From JAUIET01 sp045105115 (lineage in GTDB: Bacteria > Pseudomonadota > Gammaproteobacteria > Pseudomonadales > JAUIET01), in contig JBGCDE010000075.1 in the NCBI GenBank assembly GCA_045105115.1, positions 1 to 27,748 on the forward strand: 27,748 nucleotides of DNA, written 5' to 3'. This document shows positions 1 through 7,075 of the stretch, in pieces. The position numbers and the translations under genes are program-made. The notes below the pieces were generated by a model. That model was not told the DNA's origin, did not search any database, and saw nothing but the letters and a program-made list of their open reading frames with translations. Within the stretch, counting starts at the first letter, position 1, and every line of letters begins with the position of its first letter.

Positions 1-30
1 AGGTAAAGTACTGTTCGAATCTGAACCCGC

Positions 31-471
31 TTAGAAATCAGCGCGATGATGACTTAAATCGCCGGCCAAATCAGGGCTGATATCACGCAGGGTGAAGTGC
101 CATTCACCGTCGGTGCATTCCAGGCTGTCGTAGTAATGCCCAATGAAAATTGGCTGTAAGGGGAAGTCAGGTGGCACGGCCTGGTTAACGGTGATGTAGC
201 ACTGGGCTGTAGCGCTTTTGCCGTCAGCATTCACCTCTATTTGTACATTGCTCATTACATGCTTGGTGTTTGGCTTGCCGTCGTAGAGAATGATATTACT
301 CAGAGTATTCATCACCTCATCTACACCAGTATCACCCCCTGTAGGGTCGCCACGAACCAGCCAGGTTCCCTGGCTAAATAACTCCGCAAAGCCCTGAAGA
401 TCGCCAGCGTCAATGCGATAACAATATTGATTCATTAATGCGAGGATACTTTCCTGGGCACTGCTACTCAT
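31..471 (-). CDS. SnoaL-like (NTF2-fold) domain protein, third of three
   Basis: This is a 146-residue protein of the SnoaL/NTF2-like fold, a family of small cone-shaped barrels that act as dehydratases, isomerases or hydroxylases on small hydrophobic molecules. The N-terminal helix ends in YRIDAGDLQGF with Asp21, and a later strand holds His71 (KHVMSN); these match the positions of the Asp/His pair found in catalytic members. The C-terminal strand has the usual aromatic W-H-F pattern. The frame stays open to base 570, but that would run into the SDR gene. I chose the ATG at 471 because a CGGAG ribosome site lies about 8 bases upstream and it leaves a clean 25-bp gap after the SDR stop. It is the last gene seen in a minus-strand cluster with the SDR, a second SnoaL protein and a TonB receptor. 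The substrate is unknown. Confidence 0.8.
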   Translation of the reverse strand: MSSSAQESILALMNQYCYRIDAGDLQGFAELFSQGTWLVRGDPTGGDTGVDEVMNTLSNIILYDGKPNTKHVMSNVQIEVNADGKSATAQCYITVNQAVPPDFPLQPIFIGHYYDSLECTDGEWHFTLRDISPDLAGDLSHHRADF

Positions 472-496
472 GGCTGAACTCCGAGTGTTTCCGTTT

Positions 497-1333
497 TTAC
501 AGACCAGATTTTCCAGCTTCGCGTTGCATCGGTGCATACTCATTAAATCGCGGCCCACCTGGCATAGCACCCGTGGTTATGCCGGCATCGGTAGTCAGCG
601 TAAGACCGTTGGTATAACCAGACTCATCACTGGCGAGCCACAGTGCGGCGTTTGCAACGTCAATAGCTAGCCCTGGTCGACCAACCAGAGGTGATTCGTC
701 CGTCAGCATTTTTGTCGCCTCATCAATCGCTTTATGGTCTTTCAGATAGGCGTCAGCCACCATAGACGTTGCCATGCTATACGGTGCGATACAATTTACG
801 CGAATACCGTTGCCACACAATTCGGCACCGACGTTTCTGGTAAGCCCAACTACAGCGTGCTTGGCAGCGGCGTAGGCATGCGGACCCAAACCTCCCGTCA
901 CACCGGCAACGCTGGACATACTGATAATGGAACCTGAATTTTGCGGTTTCATAACCCGCGCGGCGTGTTTCATTCCGAAAAATACGCCATCGAGTAATAT
1001 CGCCAGCGTGGCAGACCACTCAGGTTGCAGCGTTGTTTCTATTGGACCAATAGCGCCTACAATCCCGGCGTTGTTAAACATCACGTCCAGACGACCAAAC
1101 TCTTTCACCGCTGTATCAACAAGGTTTGAAACGTCGTCTTCGCTGGTTACATTACATTGCGCAAATACCGCGCTGGCACCAAGCTCATCGGCCAGAGCCT
1201 GACCCGCCTCGATTTGAATATCGCCAAGCACAACCTTACACCCTTCTTCAGCAAACCGGCGCGCGCTGGCCTCACCAATACCACTTGCCGCTCCTGTAAT
1301 GACGGCTACTTTTCCTTCAAGACGATTACCCAT
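497..1333 (-). CDS. Short-chain dehydrogenase/reductase (classical SDR)
   Basis: This is a 278-residue classical SDR oxidoreductase that interconverts an alcohol and a ketone using NAD(P)(H). The sequence shows the cofactor glycine motif TGAASGIG at residues 13-20, an acidic Asp38 after strand 2 (LGDIQ) that favours NAD over NADP, NNAG at 87-90, and the catalytic set Ser141, Tyr154 and Lys158 (YAAAK). The C-terminal segment ends in a glycine-rich TTDAGITTG substrate-loop region. A good AGGAGA ribosome site precedes the ATG. It lies between two SnoaL-like genes in the same direction, which suggests it oxidises a hydroxyl produced or consumed by these putative hydratase/dehydratase partners. 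Such SDRs are common in steroid and terpenoid breakdown clusters, but the substrate cannot be read from sequence. Confidence 0.92.
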   Translation of the reverse strand: MGNRLEGKVAVITGAASGIGEASARRFAEEGCKVVLGDIQIEAGQALADELGASAVFAQCNVTSEDDVSNLVDTAVKEFGRLDVMFNNAGIVGAIGPIETTLQPEWSATLAILLDGVFFGMKHAARVMKPQNSGSIISMSSVAGVTGGLGPHAYAAAKHAVVGLTRNVGAELCGNGIRVNCIAPYSMATSMVADAYLKDHKAIDEATKMLTDESPLVGRPGLAIDVANAALWLASDESGYTNGLTLTTDAGITTGAMPGGPRFNEYAPMQREAGKSGL

Positions 1334-1418
1334 GATGTTCTCCTGATGTGTCAGTGTTATTTTCTAAAGAGATTCTTACCTGTCTGCTTTAAGCAGTGTT
1401 AGCTGCAGGCACGGCTAT

Positions 1419-1997
1419 TTACTTAAATACTTCACGTCTGCGATACACTAAATCTTGCTCGCCGCGTGTACCTGCAAGTTGCGCTGGAATATCCGCAAAA
1501 CCCTGGGTTGCCGGCGGCTCTGTTCTCATCCAATCGGTTAGACCAGTACGATGGCTTATTTTCCAGGTGCCTTCACGCTTTTGAAATCGATCTAGATAGC
1601 GTCCGCCCACGAAAAAATCCATTTCTGTGTCATGCGCGTTTTCAGCGGCCATTGGATCGCCCAATGCACGCATCCTGTGATAGGCCGTGAAATAAGATTC
1701 CGCATACGCGTTATCGCCTTCTAGCTCTATGAAGATATTGCCCAGTTGGTGGTGGGTTCGAGTGTGGGTGTTAAGTACGTCGAAAGCATACGCAACGAAG
1801 TCTTTTGGCGCACCCGGTTTGGAATCTAGAGAAGGGTCTGAAGACGGCCCGATAAAACCATGGGCATGTTGTGAATCAGAATGGAAAACCGAACGTAACA
1901 TCGCCTCATCCAAACGATCAATCGCTCTTGCGTAGGTCATGATTACGTCGGAAATGGCGTGTTTATCCAGCACCTCTGTGAGTTGTTGTTCGCTCAT
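1419..1997 (-). CDS. SnoaL-like (NTF2-fold) domain protein, second of three
   Basis: This 192-residue protein has a SnoaL_4-type layout: an N-terminal helix (HAISDVIMTYARAIDRLD) with Asp27, a strand with His82/His83 (THHQLGNI), and a C-terminal strand GTWKISHRTGLTDW with an Arg. The Asp/His pair in this fold is the catalytic dyad of dehydratases such as LinA and scytalone dehydratase, so a lyase or isomerase role is plausible. An AAAGGA ribosome site precedes the ATG. It is separated from the upstream TonB receptor by a strong hairpin at 2020-2048, so its expression may be stepped down relative to that gene. The SDR follows 85 bp downstream. It is longer than the third SnoaL protein because of an inserted Pro/Ser/Asp-rich loop near residues 50-65. 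The exact reaction is unknown. Confidence 0.82.
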   Translation of the reverse strand: MSEQQLTEVLDKHAISDVIMTYARAIDRLDEAMLRSVFHSDSQHAHGFIGPSSDPSLDSKPGAPKDFVAYAFDVLNTHTRTHHQLGNIFIELEGDNAYAESYFTAYHRMRALGDPMAAENAHDTEMDFFVGGRYLDRFQKREGTWKISHRTGLTDWMRTEPPATQGFADIPAQLAGTRGEQDLVYRRREVFK

Positions 1998-2019
1998 AAT
2001 TATCCTTTAAGGTGGTTAA

Positions 2020-2048
2020 CACACGCTCTATGTTACATAGAGCGTGTG
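2020..2048 (-). terminator. Strong intergenic hairpin between receptor and SnoaL gene
   Basis: Bases 2020-2032 and 2036-2048 are perfect inverted repeats (13-bp arms, 3-base loop TTA). In the minus-strand transcript the hairpin lies just after the TonB receptor stop and before the next gene. The bases that follow are TTAACC rather than a long U run, so it may be an imperfect terminator, a 3'-end stabiliser or an operator rather than a full stop. I infer that it adjusts downstream expression. Confidence 0.5.
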
Positions 2049-2076
2049 ATAGTTGCACTACAAGATAATCAATTCA

Positions 2077-4320
2077 CTAGTTGCCGAAGTTATAGGTAAC
2101 CTCTAGTCCCCAAGTGCGCGGTGCGCGTGGTGATGCATAGGCCCACAATCCGGAAACGTTTAGGCCATGAGCTAAAGCGTCTTCATCAGTGAGGTTGCGG
2201 CCATACAGACTGAACTGTAAGTCGTTAATGGCATAGTTAACTGACATGTCGATCAGGTGCTGGGTATCGTTTTCCAGCTCTGCGCGGTTTGTCTGTTCCA
2301 CAAAGTGGCTGCCAATCATACGGTAGGCGCCTCTCACCCAGGCTTGACCGCTGCCCACTTCCCACTCATAGGTTGCATCGAGTGAGCCGGTGAACTCTGG
2401 TGCTCTTCTGAAATCGAAACCGCTGTTGTCGACCAGCCCAAAGCCATCATTGAAGACGAATTCGTCGTACTCTGAATCGAGATAGCCCAGGTTCGCACGG
2501 ATGCTCAGCCCTTCTGTAACGATGGCCTGTACCTCAAGCTCAACACCTTGCATGGTGGCCGTTGCCGCATTAAATACTGAAATACGTTGACCAGTCGCGC
2601 CGTCAGAGGCAAGACCAATCTCTTCCTGCTTGTCCTGATAGTCCATGTAGAAGATTGCGCCATTCAATCGCACTCTGGAATCTGCCCACTCAGACTTAAA
2701 GCCCAGCTCGTAGTTATCAACAGTCTCTGGGTCGTATGGGATTCGGGCCGATTCTTGCGAATCTACACGTCCGTTGAAACCACCACTGCGATAGCCTTTC
2801 GACCAGGTTGCGTAAATCATGGCGTCATCGCTAGGCCGGTAACGCACGCCAACTTTAGGCGTAAACTCTTCCCATTCTGCACTTGGGTGGTCAGGTCCTG
2901 TTGACAGATTACCCGTCTGTTCCGACAGCTTCTCATCTTCCGTATAACGACCACCGAAAGTTAGGCTCCAGCTATCATTCAGCTCATAATCACCCTCGAA
3001 AAACAGGGCCAGCGAGTCTGTTTCCTGATGCGTGTTCTGCGGGATGTCTACAACTGTGTCTGGCACCGAGAATGTGATCCAACTGCGCAATCGAATATCG
3101 TATTCAGATTCCCAGGCATAAGCACCAACAACCAGCTTCAAGGCTTCGCCCGCATCATAGGTAAAACGCAGTTCATGGCTCTGCTGTTCATACTCGGCAG
3201 GTCGGTCTGTACCAAACAGCATTAAAGGTTCAGCCGCCCAGTTCGAAATGATGGTTTCCTCTGTCTCGAAACTACCGTAAATGTAGTTCATACGCAGACT
3301 GTCTGTGATATTCCACCGAGCCTCAAAGATATGGGTCTGCGAGTCGAACGTTGCATCGGGTTCAGCTGGAATCAAATCCGCGATAGGTGACACAACGATG
3401 CCATCTGGTGACATATCGGCCGTTGTAGGGCGAAAGAACTGTGTGTTTACGGCGAATCTGTCACCTGAACTAGGTGTACTTACTGACTGAGCGCACAAGC
3501 CAAAGGCGCCGCAAAACAAAGTGTCACCTTGGGCCATATTGAGAAGTGGCGGTGTGTCCTGTTCGGTTTGCTCGTCCTGGAATGTGTATTCAATTTCCAC
3601 GTCATCTGTGGCATTGAATAAGAAGTTGGCACCAAACGATTGATAATCAACCTGGCCACGATCATCGCCAGTAGCCGTTTCGGTAAAGTAGCCTTCTTGC
3701 TGGTCGTGCTTCGAAGCGGTCAACTTAACAGCCAAATTGTCGGAGATACCGAAATTGACCAGGGCATCAACGTAGTAGGTGTCGTAGTCGCCGATACCCG
3801 CTCGCAATTTTCCGCCTAACTCACCGGTAGGTCTGCTGCGGTTAACGTTGATGGTTCCGCCAATCGTGTTACGACCAAACAATGTTCCCTGAGGACCTCG
3901 CAATACTTCAACCGAGGCCAGATCAATGCTTCGCAAAATGGCGCCACTGTTGGCACCGATGAACAATCCGTCAACCGTCACACCAACAGCTGGCTCAAAG
4001 TTCTTCTCGACATCGGCCACGCCGATACCACGGATGTACATGGCTGCGTTGCCGCCAGGGCCCTGGGAAGTGTCGTCGATGATTAAATTCGGAGACATAA
4101 ATGCCAGATCCTTAATGTCTCTGGCAAAGCTGCGCTCTATTTCAGTTTGACTAAGTGCGCTGACAGATAAACCTACGTCCTGAAGATTTTCCTCTCGCTT
4201 TCTAGCCGTTACCACAATTTCTTCTAGAGCCGTCTGTTGCGCCACAGCAAATTGCGGCACAGCGCTGCCAACTGCAGCCGTAGCAACCGCAAGTGCGGTG
4301 CTTATCATTGTCTTTTTCAT
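2077..4320 (-). CDS. TonB-dependent outer membrane receptor
   Basis: This 747-residue protein imports a ligand across the outer membrane with energy from the TonB-ExbBD system. A Sec signal peptide ends at about residue 28 (AVAQQ). It is followed by a TonB-box-like stretch EEIVVTARKREENLQD, a plug domain with the family motif LRGPQGTLFGRNTIGG near residues 140-155, and a long beta-barrel region ending in a C-terminal aromatic-rich strand (LEVTYNFGN). Length is normal for the family. A CGGAG ribosome site precedes the ATG. It lies 25 bp after a LinA-like SnoaL gene and upstream of further SnoaL and SDR genes, so the cargo is more likely an organic compound catabolised by this cluster than a siderophore. 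That substrate call is inference. Receptors of this sort are abundant in marine and sphingomonad-type degraders. Confidence 0.95.
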   Translation of the reverse strand: MKKTMISTALAVATAAVGSAVPQFAVAQQTALEEIVVTARKREENLQDVGLSVSALSQTEIERSFARDIKDLAFMSPNLIIDDTSQGPGGNAAMYIRGIGVADVEKNFEPAVGVTVDGLFIGANSGAILRSIDLASVEVLRGPQGTLFGRNTIGGTINVNRSRPTGELGGKLRAGIGDYDTYYVDALVNFGISDNLAVKLTASKHDQQEGYFTETATGDDRGQVDYQSFGANFLFNATDDVEIEYTFQDEQTEQDTPPLLNMAQGDTLFCGAFGLCAQSVSTPSSGDRFAVNTQFFRPTTADMSPDGIVVSPIADLIPAEPDATFDSQTHIFEARWNITDSLRMNYIYGSFETEETIISNWAAEPLMLFGTDRPAEYEQQSHELRFTYDAGEALKLVVGAYAWESEYDIRLRSWITFSVPDTVVDIPQNTHQETDSLALFFEGDYELNDSWSLTFGGRYTEDEKLSEQTGNLSTGPDHPSAEWEEFTPKVGVRYRPSDDAMIYATWSKGYRSGGFNGRVDSQESARIPYDPETVDNYELGFKSEWADSRVRLNGAIFYMDYQDKQEEIGLASDGATGQRISVFNAATATMQGVELEVQAIVTEGLSIRANLGYLDSEYDEFVFNDGFGLVDNSGFDFRRAPEFTGSLDATYEWEVGSGQAWVRGAYRMIGSHFVEQTNRAELENDTQHLIDMSVNYAINDLQFSLYGRNLTDEDALAHGLNVSGLWAYASPRAPRTWGLEVTYNFGN

Positions 4321-4345
4321 GCTTAATCTCCGATTTAATTAGTTG

Positions 4346-4867
4346 TTAAGTGGTTTCTAGTTCAGCCGCGCTTTCCGCAGTAGCAGCCTCTGGTGCCGAT
4401 AGCACGGCACCTGGAATTGGGTTGAAGTAATGAATCTTGACCTTGCGCTCGATGATCTTCCAAACAGCGTCTTCTCGTAATAGTGTGTCGTTATAAGTGG
4501 CGCCAACAATTGTGCAAACCGTTTCACCTGCAAGAAGCCCCATACAATCAACGTCACACACAGACGTGGCGCTGACATCATTTTGAAACTCTATGCGCAA
4601 GTTTGTAGTGAGGTGATGTGACTCGCCCCAGGCGGGCCAAAGAACATCATAGATTGCTTCTCGAATACCTTTGTGCCCTTCGAAACGCCCGAAAGGTGGG
4701 CCAATGTCCCAAACGCAATCTTCTGACCATATACTCAGAAAGCGTTCAAAGTCTCGCTTGTCGAATCCATGACAATAGTCTGACGCCAGGTCACGGATGG
4801 CCGAGCGCGATTCCAACTCAGTAATTCTACTGACAAGTTCAGCTATAGTTGCGTTGCTTGCATTCAT
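4346..4867 (-). CDS. SnoaL-like protein resembling LinA dehydrochlorinase/dehydratase
   Basis: This 173-residue SnoaL-fold protein resembles, by eye, LinA (gamma-hexachlorocyclohexane dehydrochlorinase) along most of its length. Shared elements are LESRSAIRDLASD near residues 18-30, FDKRD with Asp36, VLWPAWGESHHLTTNLRIEF near 75-94 with His85, VCDVDCMGLL, WKIIERKVKIHYF with Arg141, and a P-I-P-G-A tail segment. From memory, LinA catalysis uses Asp25 and His73 with Arg129, and these align with Asp36, His85 and Arg141. LinA's Lys20 position appears to be Tyr here, so the natural substrate is probably not a chlorinated cyclohexane. It could be a dehydratase of the BaiE or scytalone type. A GAGG ribosome site precedes the ATG. 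It is the first gene of the minus-strand cluster and sits just upstream of the TonB receptor. Confidence 0.8.
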   Translation of the reverse strand: MNASNATIAELVSRITELESRSAIRDLASDYCHGFDKRDFERFLSIWSEDCVWDIGPPFGRFEGHKGIREAIYDVLWPAWGESHHLTTNLRIEFQNDVSATSVCDVDCMGLLAGETVCTIVGATYNDTLLREDAVWKIIERKVKIHYFNPIPGAVLSAPEAATAESAAELETT

Positions 4868-5140
4868 CCAAACCTCATTGCTCGTCGTTATAATTCATTG
4901 AGCAGGTCTACGGGTTAAGCCTATGGCAATCATCTTCCTTGTTTGCGTCTAGCAAGTCTATATAAGCCACTTTTGAAGTCAACAGCTAAATTAGCGGCTG
5001 TGCAAATAACACACAAAGCTAGAATTCGGGCGCTAAACCGAAGGGCGCCAGTGGGATTCAGGAAGGCTAACATTAAGCTGGAAAGTGGCATAAAATCGCG
5101 CCTGGGAAAAGGCACTGCACACACAGAGAATAATAAGAAT
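4868..5140. other. Divergent intergenic region, no gene seen
   Basis: This 273-bp region separates two divergent genes and must hold promoters for both. One plus-strand frame is open from 4943 to the chosen start at 5141, but it would encode a basic, low-information 66-residue extension, so I treat it as non-coding. AT-rich stretches such as TATATAAG near 4961 exist, but no promoter with both boxes at proper spacing could be assigned. Confidence 0.4.
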
Positions 5141-5530
5141 ATGTCCGAAGACGACGACCAGCCGCAATACTTCGAATTCGAAAATCGACGCATGCAAATG
5201 ATCATGAGCTGGGTGATCAGCGTGGTACTGTTTTCTTTTGGCGCTTTCCTGCTATTTGCGCTGGTTAAGCTGGACCCCAACGAGGCGCAATATTGGGACA
5301 AACTTTTGTGCGCTCAGTTTCCAGTTATTGTTGGCGTGCCACTTGCCGGTCTAGGGGCGCTTTTTGTAACCCTGATTCTCAAGATTGCGATTGGTCCGCT
5401 GGAATTTGAAATTGCCGGTTTAAAATTCCAGGGCGGTGCAGCGCCCATCGTTTTCTGGATACTGTGCTTTCTCAGCATTGTGCTGGCAATCAGTATGCTT
5501 TGGCAGACTGGTATTGATCCAGTTTGTTAG
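5141..5530 (+). CDS. Small membrane protein with three predicted helices
   Basis: This is a 129-residue protein of unrecognised family. It starts with a short acidic cytoplasmic-type segment (MSEDDDQPQYFEFENRR), followed by hydrophobic segments near residues 21-44 (MSWVISVVLFSFGAFLLFALV), 60-84 (FPVIVGVPLAGLGALFVTLIL) and 102-122 (PIVFWILCFLSIVLAISMLW). Between helices 2 and 3 is a charged/amphipathic stretch GPLEFEIAGLKFQGG. The ATG at 5141 gives a typical soluble N-terminus; the frame is open further upstream but that part is not protein-like. The ribosome site is weak (AGAGAA). It is transcribed toward the membrane-anchored caspase-like gene and the two share a palindromic intergenic region. 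No function is assigned, and a functional link to the protease is unproven. Confidence 0.62.
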   Translation: MSEDDDQPQYFEFENRRMQMIMSWVISVVLFSFGAFLLFALVKLDPNEAQYWDKLLCAQFPVIVGVPLAGLGALFVTLILKIAIGPLEFEIAGLKFQGGAAPIVFWILCFLSIVLAISMLWQTGIDPVC

Positions 5531-5538
5531 GTGGTAAT

Positions 5539-5605
5539 CGGGGAGAAAAACGGGGACAGACCACGGTTTAAAGTAAACCGTGGTCTGTCCCCGTTTTTCT
5601 CCCCG
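5539..5605. repeat. 32-bp-arm perfect palindrome (REP-like element or bidirectional terminator)
   Basis: Bases 5539-5570 pair perfectly with 5574-5605, leaving a 3-base AAG loop: 32 consecutive base pairs. The core of each arm contains GGGGACAGACCACGG, flanked by an A5/T5 tract. A TTTTT run follows on the plus side (5606-5610), so it can terminate the small membrane protein transcript. It fills most of the 89-bp gap between two convergent stop codons. The perfection and length exceed a normal terminator. From memory the GGGGACAGACCACG core recurs as a dispersed palindromic repeat in gammaproteobacterial genomes, but this was not checked. Confidence 0.8.
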
Positions 5606-5619
5606 TTTTTGCAGCACAG

Positions 5620-6864
5620 TTAATCTTCATCGTTCAGAAAGAAGTACAGAAAACCTCCCAGACAGACCAAGCCTAAAGAAAATACCAGCACCTTGTGGTT
5701 GTTAAACCATTTATCGGCATCCACTGCGCTGGCAGCCAGCGGCTCGAAGTAGAACGTTACTATTCCAAGAATGCCCACCACTAGCGCGGCAAAAGTAAAA
5801 CGAGTTTTCACCACGCCTTTTAAACCGTACATCTCACACACGCCCATTATTCCCAACAGGGTTAGTGGAACATAGAAAAACATTGAAGAGCCCCACAGGC
5901 CAAAAAAGAGAGTGGTCCATGCAACCAAGCTCAGCGTTTGTGAGTTTTTAATCGCCCACGCTTTAAGCGTTGATTTCGGCGAAGCATGAACCCTCTCAGG
6001 CTGTGCATATGTTTTCTTGTCGCCAGGCGATCCTAATGATGATTCATAAGATGCCAACTGATCGCTTGCACTGTTAGGTCTAAATACGAACTCTCCACCC
6101 TTGTCACCTACGTGGCGTAACGGCGAACCAACCGGCGTTTGCTCAGCATTATTCGCAGTCACTGTTTTTACGTACTGAACCAACTCTGACACACAGAAAG
6201 TACTGTCTGTTTGATTGCGAAGAAAATAGATCAGGCTTTCACTGAACGGACTATTCTTGCCCGGTTCGCCATCGGCCACTACTTCGTTTCGGCCCGATGC
6301 CAAACCCCAACGTGATGGAATCTGACCTACGCGCTGGTGGTAACTGGAACCACCGCCAGCGCTACCGACTGATCGCGACTGGCCAAACAAGCTACCGGAA
6401 AAACAAGCGTCGGCAATCATAAAAGTATGCAGCGAGGGAATAGCGCGAATGGTATTGGATATTTCGGAATTCGGAATATAGTCGCCTATGTTGTTCTCTT
6501 TCGCATCCACGGGAATCCAATACCCCTGTTTGAAGTCTTCATCGAAATGACCGTGACCGCTGAAAAATATAAGCACACTATCTTCGGGCTTAACACGCTG
6601 AACTAGACTGCGAAACTCCTGAAAGATACGCTCTTCAGTGGCAGTTTCATCCGTGATCAGGCAAACATTTTCGGGGCGAAAGTCATACTCTGATTGCAAT
6701 GCATCAGCAATATCAGAGGCATCGCGCACAGCATTATGCAATGGCGTGCAATCTTGGTACGCATCTATGCCTATCGCAAGTAAGTGATTTTGACCAAGTT
6801 GCTGATTGGGAGGATTGTCTTCAGCTTCTTCTGCATCCCAAGCTGGTGCGCGAGTATTTGTCAT
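5620..6864 (-). CDS. Caspase-like (peptidase C14) protease with C-terminal membrane helices
   Basis: This 414-residue protein has a caspase/metacaspase-type domain from about residue 24 to 265. The first strand is HLLAIGIDAYQ; the catalytic His is His104 in FFSGHGHFDED and the catalytic Cys is Cys154 in IADACFSGSL. The later RWGLASGRNEVVADG motif is also typical. After a Ser/Pro/Lys-rich linker (about 266-308) come three to four hydrophobic segments near 311-331, 332-345, 356-373 and 391-410. The protease is thus tethered to the inner membrane, probably with the catalytic domain in the cytoplasm. Bacterial caspase-like proteins act in regulated proteolysis, and some in stress or phage-triggered death; no gasdermin or nuclease partner is evident here. 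The ribosome site is weak. It faces a small membrane protein gene across a large palindrome. Confidence 0.88.
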   Translation of the reverse strand: MTNTRAPAWDAEEAEDNPPNQQLGQNHLLAIGIDAYQDCTPLHNAVRDASDIADALQSEYDFRPENVCLITDETATEERIFQEFRSLVQRVKPEDSVLIFFSGHGHFDEDFKQGYWIPVDAKENNIGDYIPNSEISNTIRAIPSLHTFMIADACFSGSLFGQSRSVGSAGGGSSYHQRVGQIPSRWGLASGRNEVVADGEPGKNSPFSESLIYFLRNQTDSTFCVSELVQYVKTVTANNAEQTPVGSPLRHVGDKGGEFVFRPNSASDQLASYESSLGSPGDKKTYAQPERVHASPKSTLKAWAIKNSQTLSLVAWTTLFFGLWGSSMFFYVPLTLLGIMGVCEMYGLKGVVKTRFTFAALVVGILGIVTFYFEPLAASAVDADKWFNNHKVLVFSLGLVCLGGFLYFFLNDED

Positions 6865-7016
6865 CTGTTAACCGGCCCACCTGGAGTTTTTGTTCTTGGG
6901 CAGAAAGCGTGTTGCGCACAACACAACATCCGAAACAGCGTCTGCACCTGCGAATATTAGCATTGTGCCTGCATTCATGCCCGCGATTTCTAAGCGCTTA
7001 AACTCTTATATAGCCA

Positions 7017-7045
7017 TTGGGAATTCACCGCCGTTGCCTTAGAAT
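7017..7045 (+). promoter_or_regulatory. Candidate sigma70 promoter for the acyl-CoA dehydrogenase pair
   Basis: TTGGGA at 7017-7022 and TAGAAT at 7040-7045 are separated by 17 bp, close to the -35/-10 consensus. Transcription would start near 7052, giving a short leader before the ATG at 7076. The rest of the 211-bp gap to the divergent caspase gene shows no other clear feature. Confidence 0.4.
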
Positions 7046-7075
7046 ACATCACCCCACTAGTCCGAGTAACGCAGC

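Noticed and set aside
472..570. Upstream extension of the third SnoaL gene by 33 residues
   Set aside because: It would overlap the SDR gene, and a good ribosome site supports the ATG at 471.
4943..5140. N-terminal extension of the small membrane protein
   Set aside because: The 66 residues are basic and not protein-like, and the acidic MSEDDD start is more credible.
5141..6864. Gasdermin-caspase defence pair
   Set aside because: The small protein is a plain three-helix membrane protein, without gasdermin length or a predicted beta-rich pore domain.
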